A stretch of 64,000 nucleotides of DNA from Armatimonadota bacterium (GCA_017993055.1 JAGONM010000001.1:141199-205198); one strand, 5' to 3'. Shown: positions 33,256 to 42,811, counted from the first letter of the stretch. Program-made: numbers and translations. Notes: generated by a model from the letters alone, not told the origin.

Positions 33256-36192
33256 GTGACTATTAAGAGATGTATTGTGTTGGTGCTTCTGGTTATGTTC
33301 AGCCTGCATGCTGATCATGCCAGGGGGCAGGACGTACAATGGCGTGACGCCACTTCGCTCGAGGTCGAAGGCAAGGGCTGGACCAACACCACAGACCCTT
33401 TCGACCGGCTTCCGGCTTCCGCCAAGACGAAGGTCAATTCCACGGCGTGGGACCAGAGCAAGGAAAGCGCCGGCATCTGTATTCGATTCACCACCGACGC
33501 TGCGACCGTGAGCGTGCGATGGTCGCTCACCAGCGCATCGCTCGCCATGCCGCACATGCCCGCGACCGGATGCAGCGGCTTGGATCTTTACGCCCGCACC
33601 GCCGATGGCTCGTGGCGGTTCATCGGAAACGGCAGGCCGCACAAACAGGACGGCAATCTCGCCACTCTCGAATTCCCGGATGGTGCCAAAGCGGGGCGAG
33701 AGTGCCTGCTCTACCTGCCCGCATACAACGGCATGAAGTCCCTGGAAATCGGAGTGCCACCGGACGCCCATCTGGAAATGCCGGCTTCGCGGCCCGATGG
33801 TCTGCGCAAGGCGCTCGTCGTTTACGGAACATCGATCACCCAAGGCGGATGCGCATCGCGGCCTGGGATGATCTGGACATCGATTCTTGGCCGCATGCTC
33901 GACCGACCGGTGATCAACCTGGGTTTCTCCGCCTCGGGTGATATGGCACCGCCCGTCGGCGAGGTGCTCGCCGAAATCGACGCGGCGGCGTATGTCATCG
34001 ACTGCACCTGGAACATGGGAACGGGCAAGGAAATGTTCCTGGATCAGGTGACAAAGCTGGTGCAAGCCATTCGCAAAGCCCACCCCGTCACGCCGATCCT
34101 TTTTATGGGCCAATCGATGATTCGCCCCGACGCCCATCCGACCGAGAGAACCCGCGATCAGGAATTCGCCGTCCAGAGTCTGCAAAAGGATGGCGTAAAG
34201 GGACTGGTGATCGTCGCTCCTGATGACTTCATCGGCGACGACGGCGAAGGCACCGTGGACGGCGTCCACTACACGGACATCGGGATGCAACGACAGGCTC
34301 AATCCCTGTTTCCCATCGTCAGCATGGCCGTGAGTGGGCCAATGAAACCTCGCGTTTACATTGACACCGACACGGCAAACGAGGTGGACGACCCCTTCGC
34401 CATCTACCGGGCACTGCTCGCCCCCGAGTTCAATGTCGTCGGCCTGTCCTCGGCTGGCTGGGGGGAACCGAAGGACTTCGGGGCCAATACCCGGACCAGC
34501 CAGAAGATGAACGAGGAACTGCTCGCTATGCTGAACCTCACGGATCGTGTCTCGCATCCGATCGGGGCTCTGAAACCGATGCCCGCCGCCGCCACGCCGG
34601 TCGATTCACCCGCCGCGCGAGACATCATCGCCAAGGCGAAGGCGATGCCGGACGGGCGGAAATTACAGGTGTTTGTGCTCGGAGCTTACACCACCGTCGC
34701 CTCCGCGCTGCTGCTTGAGCCTGGCATCAAAGACAGAATGGCCGTGCATGTCATGGGTTTCCGCTACGATGACAAGCGGCTCACTCCGACTGAATTTAAT
34801 ACCTTGGGAGACCTGCACGCCGCCGCGCACCTCCTCAAGAGCGGCGCCGAACTGAAAGTCATGCAAAACAGCGCGCTCGGCGACTTCTTTTGGAGCAAGG
34901 CCGAATTGGACGCTCACTTCAAAGGCAGAGGCGGGGTGCCCGACTATCTGGTCAAGCGTTGGGAAACCCACAGCCCCAAGGACACCCAGCGCATTCTCTG
35001 GGACATCGCGGTCTTCGAGGCCGTGCTGCGGCCGCAGTTGGCGACCCTGCAGGAGATCGAGCACGAAGGTGCCAAACTTCACCTTTGGACCCGGGTTGAT
35101 CTGCCAGGCATGAAAGCCGATTACTGGGAAGCGACGAAAGCTTCCGCGCTCGCAACCGCGAAGTCGGCGGTTTCGGTCGATCCCATCGTGATTTCCAAGG
35201 GCGGGCAGGCGCACTCGTATCAAGCCTTCCCCGACGCCTGCCGCCTCAAGAACGGCGACATCCTCGTGGCCTTCTACGCTGGCTACAATCACGTCTCGCT
35301 CGCGACCGATGATTTTCCGCTCGGCGGCCGTCTTTGCCTGGTCCGCTCTTCCGACGAAGGCCGCACCTGGACGTCACCTGCGGTGCTCTACGATGACGCG
35401 GATGACAATCGTGACCCGCATCTTTCCCAACTCGACGACGGCACGGTGGTCTGCACCTTCTTCTCGGTCGCCGAAAAGAACCGTCAGCGGCTGAAGACAC
35501 TCAAGGACCCGAAGAACTACGATTTGCCGAGCATGGAGACCGGCGTGCAGATCGTCCTCAGCCGCGATAACGGCAAGACGTGGGAGCCGCAGGCCCGCGA
35601 AGCCATTCCCGGCTGGCTTTGCTCCGCCCCCGTCCGCCAGCTTCCCGACGGCACTTGCGTACTGGGGCTGTATCGCGGCGACGAAGAGACGGGGCTCAGC
35701 GTCGCCGGCACCGCCCGCTCCACGGATCGTTGCCGGACTTGGGAAACTCCCGTCGTCATCGGAGCGCCGGAAGGCGTCGGACTCAACGCCGAGACCGACG
35801 TCATCCGCCTCGCCGACGGTCGGCTGTATGCGGCGATGCGTTCCTTTACCGACGACATGTATTACGCGGTCAGTGACGATGAGGCAAAGTCATGGACCGA
35901 GGCGAAGAAAGTCGGCTTCCCGGCCCACGCCCCGCACCTGAACCGCCTGAGCGACGGCACGATCATCCTGAGCCATCGTCTTCCGAAAACATCCATCCAC
36001 GTCAGCCATGACGATACAAAAACCTGGCAGGGACCATACTTGATTGATTCGTGCATTGGAGCCTACCCCGCCACCGTTGAATTGAAGGATCACAGCATTC
36101 TTATTGTTTACTACACGGAAGGCGGCGGCAGCGCCATCCGCGCCCGCCGCTTCAATCTGAAACCTGATGGAATCGAGTTTCTTCCGTTATAA
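33256..36192 (+). CDS. Exported SGNH hydrolase - nucleoside-hydrolase-like - sialidase-like fusion
   Basis: 978 residues with a signal peptide (hydrophobic 8-18, HARGQ). Domain 1 (about 30-355): a beta-sandwich plus SGNH esterase, with VVYGTSITQGG (Ser193) and VDGVHYTD (Asp335, His338). Domain 2 (about 365-640): nucleoside-hydrolase-like, with VYIDTDTANEVDD metal-site residues 370-379. Domain 3 (about 650-978): BNR propeller with Asp boxes SSDEGRTW, SRDNGKTW, STDRCRTW and SHDDTKTW. GTG at 33256 lacks a clear ribosome site and is preceded by the palindrome GATTGGC-A-GCCAATC. The gene runs against the sugar operon it interrupts. It probably deacylates and cleaves a complex glycoside. Confidence 0.85.
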   Translation: MTIKRCIVLVLLVMFSLHADHARGQDVQWRDATSLEVEGKGWTNTTDPFDRLPASAKTKVNSTAWDQSKESAGICIRFTTDAATVSVRWSLTSASLAMPHMPATGCSGLDLYARTADGSWRFIGNGRPHKQDGNLATLEFPDGAKAGRECLLYLPAYNGMKSLEIGVPPDAHLEMPASRPDGLRKALVVYGTSITQGGCASRPGMIWTSILGRMLDRPVINLGFSASGDMAPPVGEVLAEIDAAAYVIDCTWNMGTGKEMFLDQVTKLVQAIRKAHPVTPILFMGQSMIRPDAHPTERTRDQEFAVQSLQKDGVKGLVIVAPDDFIGDDGEGTVDGVHYTDIGMQRQAQSLFPIVSMAVSGPMKPRVYIDTDTANEVDDPFAIYRALLAPEFNVVGLSSAGWGEPKDFGANTRTSQKMNEELLAMLNLTDRVSHPIGALKPMPAAATPVDSPAARDIIAKAKAMPDGRKLQVFVLGAYTTVASALLLEPGIKDRMAVHVMGFRYDDKRLTPTEFNTLGDLHAAAHLLKSGAELKVMQNSALGDFFWSKAELDAHFKGRGGVPDYLVKRWETHSPKDTQRILWDIAVFEAVLRPQLATLQEIEHEGAKLHLWTRVDLPGMKADYWEATKASALATAKSAVSVDPIVISKGGQAHSYQAFPDACRLKNGDILVAFYAGYNHVSLATDDFPLGGRLCLVRSSDEGRTWTSPAVLYDDADDNRDPHLSQLDDGTVVCTFFSVAEKNRQRLKTLKDPKNYDLPSMETGVQIVLSRDNGKTWEPQAREAIPGWLCSAPVRQLPDGTCVLGLYRGDEETGLSVAGTARSTDRCRTWETPVVIGAPEGVGLNAETDVIRLADGRLYAAMRSFTDDMYYAVSDDEAKSWTEAKKVGFPAHAPHLNRLSDGTIILSHRLPKTSIHVSHDDTKTWQGPYLIDSCIGAYPATVELKDHSILIVYYTEGGGSAIRARRFNLKPDGIEFLPL

Positions 36193-36512
36193 GTGGGCTG
36201 CAATTGTGAATTTCGATCGTCGTAATCTGTGCCGCCATGCTCCTCTCGGCTCCATTGGCTTTGGGCGCGGAAAAGACAGCCGCTTAGCGATGGAAGATCG
36301 GCGATCCGATCATCACGTACTGGCCAGGTCCCGTTGCGCACACCAAACTCAACGACGAGACGGGTGACCAAGACCCCCTCGCGGCTATAGGCGCGGACTC
36401 CGAACCAGCCGTCGGCACGGCAGGACATCGTCCCCACGGCGTGATGGCCCTCGCGCGCGTGTTTGGCCAGGCCTTCCCAGCCGCCCATCGACCTGAAGTA
36501 CGGGAGGCTCTT

Positions 36513-37241
36513 GGCGAAGAGGGATTTGAAGTCGTCGGTCTGTCCTCGATGAGCTGGAGAGATACGAGTTTCGCCGAAGGCGCTCGCCAGAGCCAGAAGA
36601 TGAACGAGGAAATACTCTCGCTTATGAAACTGACGGATCGTGTTTCCCATCCGCTTGGGGCGAATAAGCCAATGCCGAACTCATCCACGCCGGTCGATTC
36701 ACCCGCCGCTCGAGACATCATCTCCAAGGCGAAGGAAACGGCTGCCGGCAGGAAACTCCGTATCTTCGTTCTCGGGGCGTATACGAATGTAGCTTCCGCA
36801 CTGCCGATTGACCCAGGCATCAGGGACAAGATTGCTGTTTACGTTATGGGCTACGACTACATTCATGGACAGCTTCAGACGGATGAGTTCAATTGCCAGG
36901 GCGATCAGAACGCTGCTGCCTGCCTACTCAACAGCGGTGTTGAACTTCACGTAATGGCGGCCAGTACCCTGCGCGACTTCTATTGGGCCAAAGCCGACGT
37001 CGATGTACACTTCAAAGACAACGGGGGAATTCGCGATTACCTGGTCAGCCGCTGGGAATCTCGGGAGCCGAACTCTGCCCAGCGCATCCTTTGGGACATC
37101 GCCGTATTCGAGGCCTTCTTTCATCCGGATCTGGCGAAACTGGAGGAGGTTGCCCGGGGCGGTTTCAAAACCAGCGTCTGGACGAGCGTCGACAAAAAGG
37201 CCATGCAGGCCGACTATTGGGATGCAACCAAGTCCTACTAA
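36513..37241 (+). pseudogene. Truncated nucleoside-hydrolase-like gene and upstream debris
   Basis: From about 36513 the frame encodes EGFEVVGLSS to the end of a nucleoside-hydrolase-like domain, similar to residues 390-635 of the preceding protein in protein and DNA. The N-terminal DTD metal-binding strand is missing, so it cannot be a working hydrolase. The 36193-36512 interval is a patchwork: a signal-peptide scrap (AAMLLSAPLALGAEK followed by a stop, near 36220-36290), then about 240 bp that reads coherently only on the minus strand (FRSMGGWEGLAKHAREGHH). The open frame formally begins at 36441. It is probably a decayed duplicate. Confidence 0.7.
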
Positions 37242-37291
37242 TGCTACGTAGCACTAGCAGGGTTGTGCCGGAGAAGGCGAAGCGGGCGGGT

Positions 37292-38692
37292 CTAGTCAGA
37301 CCGACCGGACTCCTCGAGCACTTTGTTGATCTTCGCATCCGCTTCCTTGAAGGCAGATTCGACGGAGGCCTTGCCGAGGAACGACTTCTCGAAGGCCTGG
37401 TTCACCGCGTCCTGGACCTCGGGGCGGGTGAGGATGAGGAAGTCGTCCCAGCCCATGCCGATCTCGACAGAGTTGATGAACGCGTCGTAGTTCTTCGGAT
37501 GCCCCGGCTTGCGCCAGACGGGGTCTTTCGCCATTGATTTCAGGCACGGGATGCCGCTGCCGGACTTCGCGAGGATCGTCTGGCCCTCGCGGCTGACGAT
37601 GTACTTCAGGAACTCCCAGGCCTCCTTCGGGTGTTTCGTGTTCGTGGACATGCCGTATCCAGCCGCGCCCATGTTCGTGACGTGCTTCACCGATCCCCTG
37701 GGCATCACCTGGACGTCCCAATCGAAGGCCTTCATCGTCGCGCGGTAAAGCGGCACCTGCGGGAAGACCTGCGGCTGCATGGCGATCTTCCCGGCCGCGA
37801 AGGGGTCTACCCCGGGGATCGTGATGCTTCGGTTCGGCGGGAGCGCGACCCTCTCCACGGTGACCAGTTCGATGAGGTTCTTCAACCCCTTGAGCGATTC
37901 CGGCGAGCTGAACGCGGCCCACTTCCCGTCCTTGGTCACCACCCGACCGCCCTCCGACGCGACCCACGGCGCGTAGACCCCGCACCACGTATAGCTCGCG
38001 GTGAATCCGTATTGGATGATGCGGCCCTGATCGTCGCGGAGGGTGAGCTTCTTCGCCATGCGGAGGAAGTCCTCGTGCGTCCAGTCCGGCGGCGGGTCGG
38101 GGAGCCCGGCCTTGCGGAAGAGCGTGCGGTTGTAGAACATCACGACGACGCCAAGCTCGCGGGGGAGCTGGAAGATCCGCCCCTGCTTGTCCATCCCGGT
38201 GGCGAGCATCTGGGGATAGATGTCGCCGATCGGGAACTCGGGGTCCTTCTTGATGAACTCGTTCAAGTCGCGGACGACGTTGTACTTGGTGAAAGTCGGG
38301 ACGAGCGAATCGGCGAGGAAGAGCACGTCGGGAACGGTCCCGGACGCGGACTGCATGATGAGCTTGATGTCGTAGCCCATCCCGGCGACCGGCTCGACAT
38401 CTATCTCGATGTCCGGGTGCTCGGCCTCGAAGCCCCTCGCCAGGGCGTTGGCGAGGTCGGCCTCCTGCTTCGCGCCGAGGATGCTGAACCGGAGGTGCAC
38501 TGCGGTGTCCGTGGTCCTGGTGGAGCAACCGGAGAGCGAGAGAGTGAGCAAGACCAGCCAGATTGCCAGGCAGTTGAAACCGCGGCAACAAGGGCACGAA
38601 TTCGACCTGCGTCGACCGGGGTCTCCAGTGTCCGCAGGGACACTTCGTGCAGTCGTTGCCATGACTTCAGTCGCCCGGACATCGGAGGCCAT
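37292..38692 (-). CDS. Sugar ABC transporter solute-binding lipoprotein
   Basis: 466 residues of the MalE/UgpB family. A long N-terminal leader leads to a hydrophobic stretch and lipobox LSLSGC (Cys near 56). The mature protein begins FSILGAKQEADLANALARGF and shows PDVLFLADSLVPTF, AAGKIAMQPQ and HPKEAWEFLKYIVS. The ATG at 38690-38692 overlaps the glycosidase stop (TGATG), so the two are coupled. It brings an oligosaccharide, perhaps the glycosidase product, to the permeases at 31296-33093. Confidence 0.9.
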   Translation of the reverse strand: MASDVRATEVMATTARSVPADTGDPGRRRSNSCPCCRGFNCLAIWLVLLTLSLSGCSTRTTDTAVHLRFSILGAKQEADLANALARGFEAEHPDIEIDVEPVAGMGYDIKLIMQSASGTVPDVLFLADSLVPTFTKYNVVRDLNEFIKKDPEFPIGDIYPQMLATGMDKQGRIFQLPRELGVVVMFYNRTLFRKAGLPDPPPDWTHEDFLRMAKKLTLRDDQGRIIQYGFTASYTWCGVYAPWVASEGGRVVTKDGKWAAFSSPESLKGLKNLIELVTVERVALPPNRSITIPGVDPFAAGKIAMQPQVFPQVPLYRATMKAFDWDVQVMPRGSVKHVTNMGAAGYGMSTNTKHPKEAWEFLKYIVSREGQTILAKSGSGIPCLKSMAKDPVWRKPGHPKNYDAFINSVEIGMGWDDFLILTRPEVQDAVNQAFEKSFLGKASVESAFKEADAKINKVLEESGRSD

Positions 38693-41226
38693 CACTTCCT
38701 CACCGTCGCCGGAGTCAGCACGAACGTCTCGCCGGGCTTGAGCTCTCGTTTGATGGTGGTCGGGTTCAGGATGTTGAGCGGCGTGATCTCGACCGAGTCC
38801 CTGGTAACCTTGATATCGTACCGCGTGCCGGCGTAGGAGAGGTTTCGGACGCCGGCGTACTTCACAGTCGACGGGAGGTTCGGCTTGATCCTCATCCCGG
38901 TGATGTCCGCATCTACGCCGAGGAACGCGTACAGGTACGATGCCGGCGCGAGGCCGCTCTCAGGGAACTCCCCCTCGACCCCGACCGAGCCCGCGCCGTT
39001 TCCCCCACCCTGCGAGTTCTCGCCGGTGTAGAGCGGGTTGCCGCCCATCAGTCGGTCGGGCATGTCGTAGCGGCCGAGCATCTCGGTCATGCGCTTGTAT
39101 GCGTTGTCCGCGCCGAGATACTTTGCGCGGGCGATGATATCGTAGCCGGAGGTGTAGAGGATCGCGCCTCCGTCCTGGCACTGCTCGCCGTAGGGAGTGC
39201 CCATCCAGCCGAAGTGCCACCAACTCGGCTTCGGATGCTGAGGCTCGTCACGCGGCGGGTTGTGAATCGTGTTGGCACGGGGGGCGAAGACCCAGGCGGA
39301 GTAGGTGTCCGCCTTGCCGGTGGAGGTCGGCTGGGCCTCCATCCACCTGTAGACGCGCTCGACCTGCGGCTTGTCGGCCAGATCGTAGGCCATCGCCTCG
39401 ACGTTCACGAAGGTGAAGCCGTAGTCGTGCTTCACGCCGTCGGTGTCCACGCAGCCGACGTAGCGCCCCTTGGCGTCATCCCAGAACGTGCGGTTGTACC
39501 CGAGACGGACGCGGTCGCGGAGCCTGGCGTAGAACTCGGGGGTCCGTTTATCGCCGGGGAGATCGAGGCCCTGGTCGGTGCAGAACTGCTCAAGTTCGCC
39601 CATCGCCTTGAGCGACGCGTAGTAGTAGGAGTTGCAGAAGGCATCCTTGTACCCGAACGGCAGGATGTCCCAGTAGTTGCTTCCGATGCCGTCGTGACGT
39701 CCCTCGTGGCCCACGGCGTCTATCACGATGATGCCGTCCGTGCCATGGAGGTCGTTGAGCTGGAACTCCATCATGGATCGGAGCTTCGGCATCATCTCCT
39801 TGAGGAAGTCCGTGTCGCGCTTCCAGACGAAGTAGCGGTAGGCGCCGAGGATAATGCACGAGTTGGTGGTGAAGTGGCGGGTGTCGTAGTCGTTCCTGCC
39901 GTCCTTGTCCTCGTCTTTGTACGGGAACGGCCAGCCGTCGTCCGCGCCCCAGGTGCGGACGTATCCGTCGTCCCTGAGCTGGACACCGGTGAAGTGGCCG
40001 CGCTGTTCGAAGGTCTGCGGGCTGTCGGTCCAGTCGAGGATGAGCGCCTGCCACTCCTTCCAGTCGGGCGGAGTGCCGACCCCGAAGTTGAGTCCGTGGC
40101 TGTAGTAGAACTGGTTCACGAGGTTGGTGGTCTTCTTGTCGGAGGAGTAGAAGACCGGATAGTAGTCGGGAAGCGCATCGGAATGCGGCAGGAGGTCGAG
40201 ATCGAGCGCCGGGCCGCTCAGCTTCCACAAGGCTTCGTCGTCGGTGAACTCCCACTTGAGGCTCTGCCCGTTGAGGTTGAAGCGGAGGTCGTAGTTCCTC
40301 TTCCCCATCGCATAGACCCAGTTGCCGTGTTGGATATGACCGGCGGGCCGTCGCTTCCACTGCTGCGGGAGGACGTGCCTGCCGGTGTCCGAGTAGAAGC
40401 GGCTGAACGGGAACTTCCTGAGGTCGTAGCCGGCCTTCTCCCACGGGGTCACGAACGTGAGCGGCAGATTCCCGCCGGTGAACGCGCTCTGCAGCTTCGA
40501 TCCGTCCAGCGTGATGCTCCAGTCGCCGACCACCTCGTTGAAACCGGAGTAGATCAGCGTGAGATCCTTTTCGGGCTCCTCGCTGCCGTCAATGACGGCG
40601 GCCGCATCGGGAGCGGCGCCTCTGTGCGAGCCCCACCATCCCATCGTCTTGCCGGTGTGCCCGGACATCTCGAGATAGAAGACGCCGGCGGGCTGCGGAT
40701 CGAAGTCAATCGTCTGCACGCTGTTATCCGCGATGCCCGTAAGCTCGCGCGAGACGATCAGTTCCTTCCTCGCCAGGTCGCCATCGGGCAGGCGATAGAT
40801 CGAGAGCGTGCAGGCGGAGTCGGGCTCGCCCCAGGTCGGGAACTTGCCGCCCGCGCGGGTGAGCATCCCCGACTTGATGGCAAACTTCACGCCGAGCGTC
40901 TTCCCGGGAGCGAGTTGGAACGGATCCGAGCCGTCCTTTTGCTCGACCGTGAACGGACTGCGGGCGATGAGTTCGTGGAATGTGAGACCGTTCGCCTCGA
41001 CTGTAGGAGGCATTTGCAGACGGCGATCCTGGTCGGGCCGCTCGCCGATGTAGAGCGCCTTGATCAGGTTGTCGCCGTACTTGCCCTTTCCGGACGGGTC
41101 GAACCGCATCGAATCGAAACAGCCGTTCCTCGCGTGGAGGGAGAAGTACCCGTTCGACAACTCCTGGGCGGATACCGCGCCGATGACGGATACTCCTAGT
41201 GCAAGGATCGCAGGGAAGAGCCTCAT
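38692..41226 (-). CDS. Exported six-hairpin glycosidase-like protein
   Basis: 844 residues with a signal peptide (MRLFPAILALGVSVIGAVSAQ). An N-terminal beta-sandwich is followed by a long (alpha/alpha)6-type region like GH78/GH65-class enzymes: DGIIVIDAVGHEGRHDGIGS with acidic candidates, NYWDILPFGYKDAFCNSYYY and QDGGAILYTSGYD. A beta domain closes the protein. The substrate is unknown; alpha-L-rhamnosidase-like activity is one option. The ATG at 41226 follows GGAG at 10 nt; the open frame to 41322 has no export signal at its start. It is the first gene of the sugar operon. Confidence 0.8.
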   Translation of the reverse strand: MRLFPAILALGVSVIGAVSAQELSNGYFSLHARNGCFDSMRFDPSGKGKYGDNLIKALYIGERPDQDRRLQMPPTVEANGLTFHELIARSPFTVEQKDGSDPFQLAPGKTLGVKFAIKSGMLTRAGGKFPTWGEPDSACTLSIYRLPDGDLARKELIVSRELTGIADNSVQTIDFDPQPAGVFYLEMSGHTGKTMGWWGSHRGAAPDAAAVIDGSEEPEKDLTLIYSGFNEVVGDWSITLDGSKLQSAFTGGNLPLTFVTPWEKAGYDLRKFPFSRFYSDTGRHVLPQQWKRRPAGHIQHGNWVYAMGKRNYDLRFNLNGQSLKWEFTDDEALWKLSGPALDLDLLPHSDALPDYYPVFYSSDKKTTNLVNQFYYSHGLNFGVGTPPDWKEWQALILDWTDSPQTFEQRGHFTGVQLRDDGYVRTWGADDGWPFPYKDEDKDGRNDYDTRHFTTNSCIILGAYRYFVWKRDTDFLKEMMPKLRSMMEFQLNDLHGTDGIIVIDAVGHEGRHDGIGSNYWDILPFGYKDAFCNSYYYASLKAMGELEQFCTDQGLDLPGDKRTPEFYARLRDRVRLGYNRTFWDDAKGRYVGCVDTDGVKHDYGFTFVNVEAMAYDLADKPQVERVYRWMEAQPTSTGKADTYSAWVFAPRANTIHNPPRDEPQHPKPSWWHFGWMGTPYGEQCQDGGAILYTSGYDIIARAKYLGADNAYKRMTEMLGRYDMPDRLMGGNPLYTGENSQGGGNGAGSVGVEGEFPESGLAPASYLYAFLGVDADITGMRIKPNLPSTVKYAGVRNLSYAGTRYDIKVTRDSVEITPLNILNPTTIKRELKPGETFVLTPATVRK

Positions 41227-41330
41227 GGCGATTACACTCCGGGAATGTCGTGGTGTTGCTACAGTTCCCGTCCGAAAGAGAGGATTCCTTCGGGTGAGGC
41301 TCGGCAACTCAATCTGCGGCACAAATAGAA

Positions 41331-41357
41331 GCGGGACGGAGGTGAACTCCGTCCCGC
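41331..41357 (-). terminator. Terminator hairpin of the pilus/sigma operon
   Basis: GCGGGACGGAG pairs perfectly with CTCCGTCCCGC around a 5-nt loop, 31 nt after the stop of the sigma-GGDEF gene, followed on the minus strand by TTCTATTTG. Confidence 0.75.
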
Positions 41358-41387
41358 GCCAGCTTTCTTGTCGATGCTATGGTGCGG

Positions 41388-42704
41388 CTATGCAGCCTTC
41401 GGCAGTTCGCGCGGCGCAGACTTCTCCAGGTTGGTCCGGGCGGCGGACAGGAGCTTGCGCGCAGACCGGCACTGGTGCGGATAGACCGAGCACCCGAACC
41501 GCAGTCCGAAATGGGCCGGCGGTCCGTTCCGGGGCGTCTCGAAACCGGTATTCATCACGACCTTGCAGACTCTCGCGCCGACCCTGACGGCTTGAGCGCC
41601 GGTGTAAGGCATTATCAGCGCAAACTCAGAGTCACCGGCTCTGCCGACGACATCGCATCGGCGAACACAATCCCTCACGGCAAGCCCGATCCTGTAGAAC
41701 ACATCCTCGCCGCGCATCACTCCGAACTGCTTCCTGAACTCCTCGAGACCGTCTACCGCCACGATACCGTATGCAAGCTCCGAGCCGGACCGAAGCGCGC
41801 GGCTGACCTCCTCGTCGAGCCGAGCCTCGATGTACTCAGCCGAGTACAGCCCGGTGACGCTGTCCACGACGGCGGGCTGCAGATCGTCGGCATCCCTTCC
41901 GGGCCTGCGGGTGGCCAGTTGAAGCTGGACCTGCGCCTCCTTAACCTCCTCGGTCGTAAGGATGCGGCGGAGCTTCCTCGTACCGTTGCGGAGGATGTGG
42001 GACACGTAGTTGCAGGATATGCCGAGCGTCTTCGCGATCTCGGTCTGGCTGAGTCCCGTGTAGTAGAACTCCTGGATGACCTTCTGCTCGATGGTCTTCA
42101 GCTTGTGCATGCAGGTTTCGAGGACGATCTTGTCTTCAACCGGCAGCTGGAAGGTGACGCAACTGTCATCCTGCACCTTGTCGAGGTCAACGCCGTTCGA
42201 CGGTCCGTCATCCTGGTCTATGTCCAGCGACGCGACCTTGAACACCTCTCGCGTAGTCAGCAGGTCGGCGACCTGCTCCTCCGGAAGGTGCATGACTCGG
42301 CCGATCTCGCTCTCGGTCGGCTGGCGGCCGAGTTCCTGGCAGAGCGCGCTTACGACGCGATCCATCTTGTAGTTCAGCTCCTGCAGCCAGGCCGGCTCCT
42401 TGATGATCTTGCCGCGATCCCGGAGGGCGTGCTTGATCGTGCCGACGATGAAGTGCGTGGCATAGGTAGAGAACTTGACGCCCTTGTCGGCATTGTAGAG
42501 ATCGGCGGCCGTAATCAGGCCGATATAGCCTTCCTGAACAAGGTCTTCCACGGGCTCGGCCGACCCCACGAACCGGCGGGCGATACCTTCCACGAGGTTT
42601 CGATACTGGCTGATAACCTGATCGCGGAGCAACTTGTCCCCGCTTTTAGCGTACAGGGCCAGTAGCGCCTGGACTTCGGCTTCCGAGAGCTTGCTCTTTG
42701 CCAC
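41388..42704 (-). CDS. Sigma-70 family factor fused to a degenerate GGDEF domain
   Basis: 438 residues. Residues 25-100: sigma region 2 (EDLVQEGYIGLITAADLY, KFSTYATHFIVGTIKHALR). Residues 105-155: region 3. Residues 195-250: region 4 (LSQTEIAKTLGISCNYVSHIL). Residues 281-430: GGDEF domain beginning DSVTGLYSAEYIEARL. Its active-site motif reads AGDSEF (356-361) in place of GGDEF, so catalysis is unlikely. The inhibitory site RxxD (Arg348-Asp351) is intact, five residues before the motif as in PleD. This predicts a sigma factor that binds c-di-GMP directly. It ends the pilus operon, 107 nt after pilC, starting at GTG 42704. Confidence 0.85.
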   Translation of the reverse strand: MAKSKLSEAEVQALLALYAKSGDKLLRDQVISQYRNLVEGIARRFVGSAEPVEDLVQEGYIGLITAADLYNADKGVKFSTYATHFIVGTIKHALRDRGKIIKEPAWLQELNYKMDRVVSALCQELGRQPTESEIGRVMHLPEEQVADLLTTREVFKVASLDIDQDDGPSNGVDLDKVQDDSCVTFQLPVEDKIVLETCMHKLKTIEQKVIQEFYYTGLSQTEIAKTLGISCNYVSHILRNGTRKLRRILTTEEVKEAQVQLQLATRRPGRDADDLQPAVVDSVTGLYSAEYIEARLDEEVSRALRSGSELAYGIVAVDGLEEFRKQFGVMRGEDVFYRIGLAVRDCVRRCDVVGRAGDSEFALIMPYTGAQAVRVGARVCKVVMNTGFETPRNGPPAHFGLRFGCSVYPHQCRSARKLLSAARTNLEKSAPRELPKAA

Positions 42705-42766
42705 TTCCGCAGTAATCCTTCCCAGGTTGGACCCAAGGAGGGCCTTTCCGTGATGGAGAACTTCTG

Positions 42767-42802
42767 CCCGATACCGGGCGATGGGGATCGCCCGGTATCG
42801 GG
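42767..42802. terminator. Perfect 16-bp hairpin between pilC and the sigma gene
   Basis: CCCGATACCGGGCGAT pairs with ATCGCCCGGTATCGGG around GGGG. There is no T-tract. It probably attenuates or processes transcripts entering the sigma-GGDEF gene. Confidence 0.65.
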
Positions 42803-42811
42803 AGTTGAATG

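Noticed and set aside
37242..37253. TGCTACGTAGCA palindrome as attachment site
   Set aside because: No integrase, no second copy at the other edge; too short to support an att site.
39214..41199. 661-codon plus-strand open frame
   Set aside because: Antisense shadow of the exported glycosidase, a high-GC artefact with biased composition.
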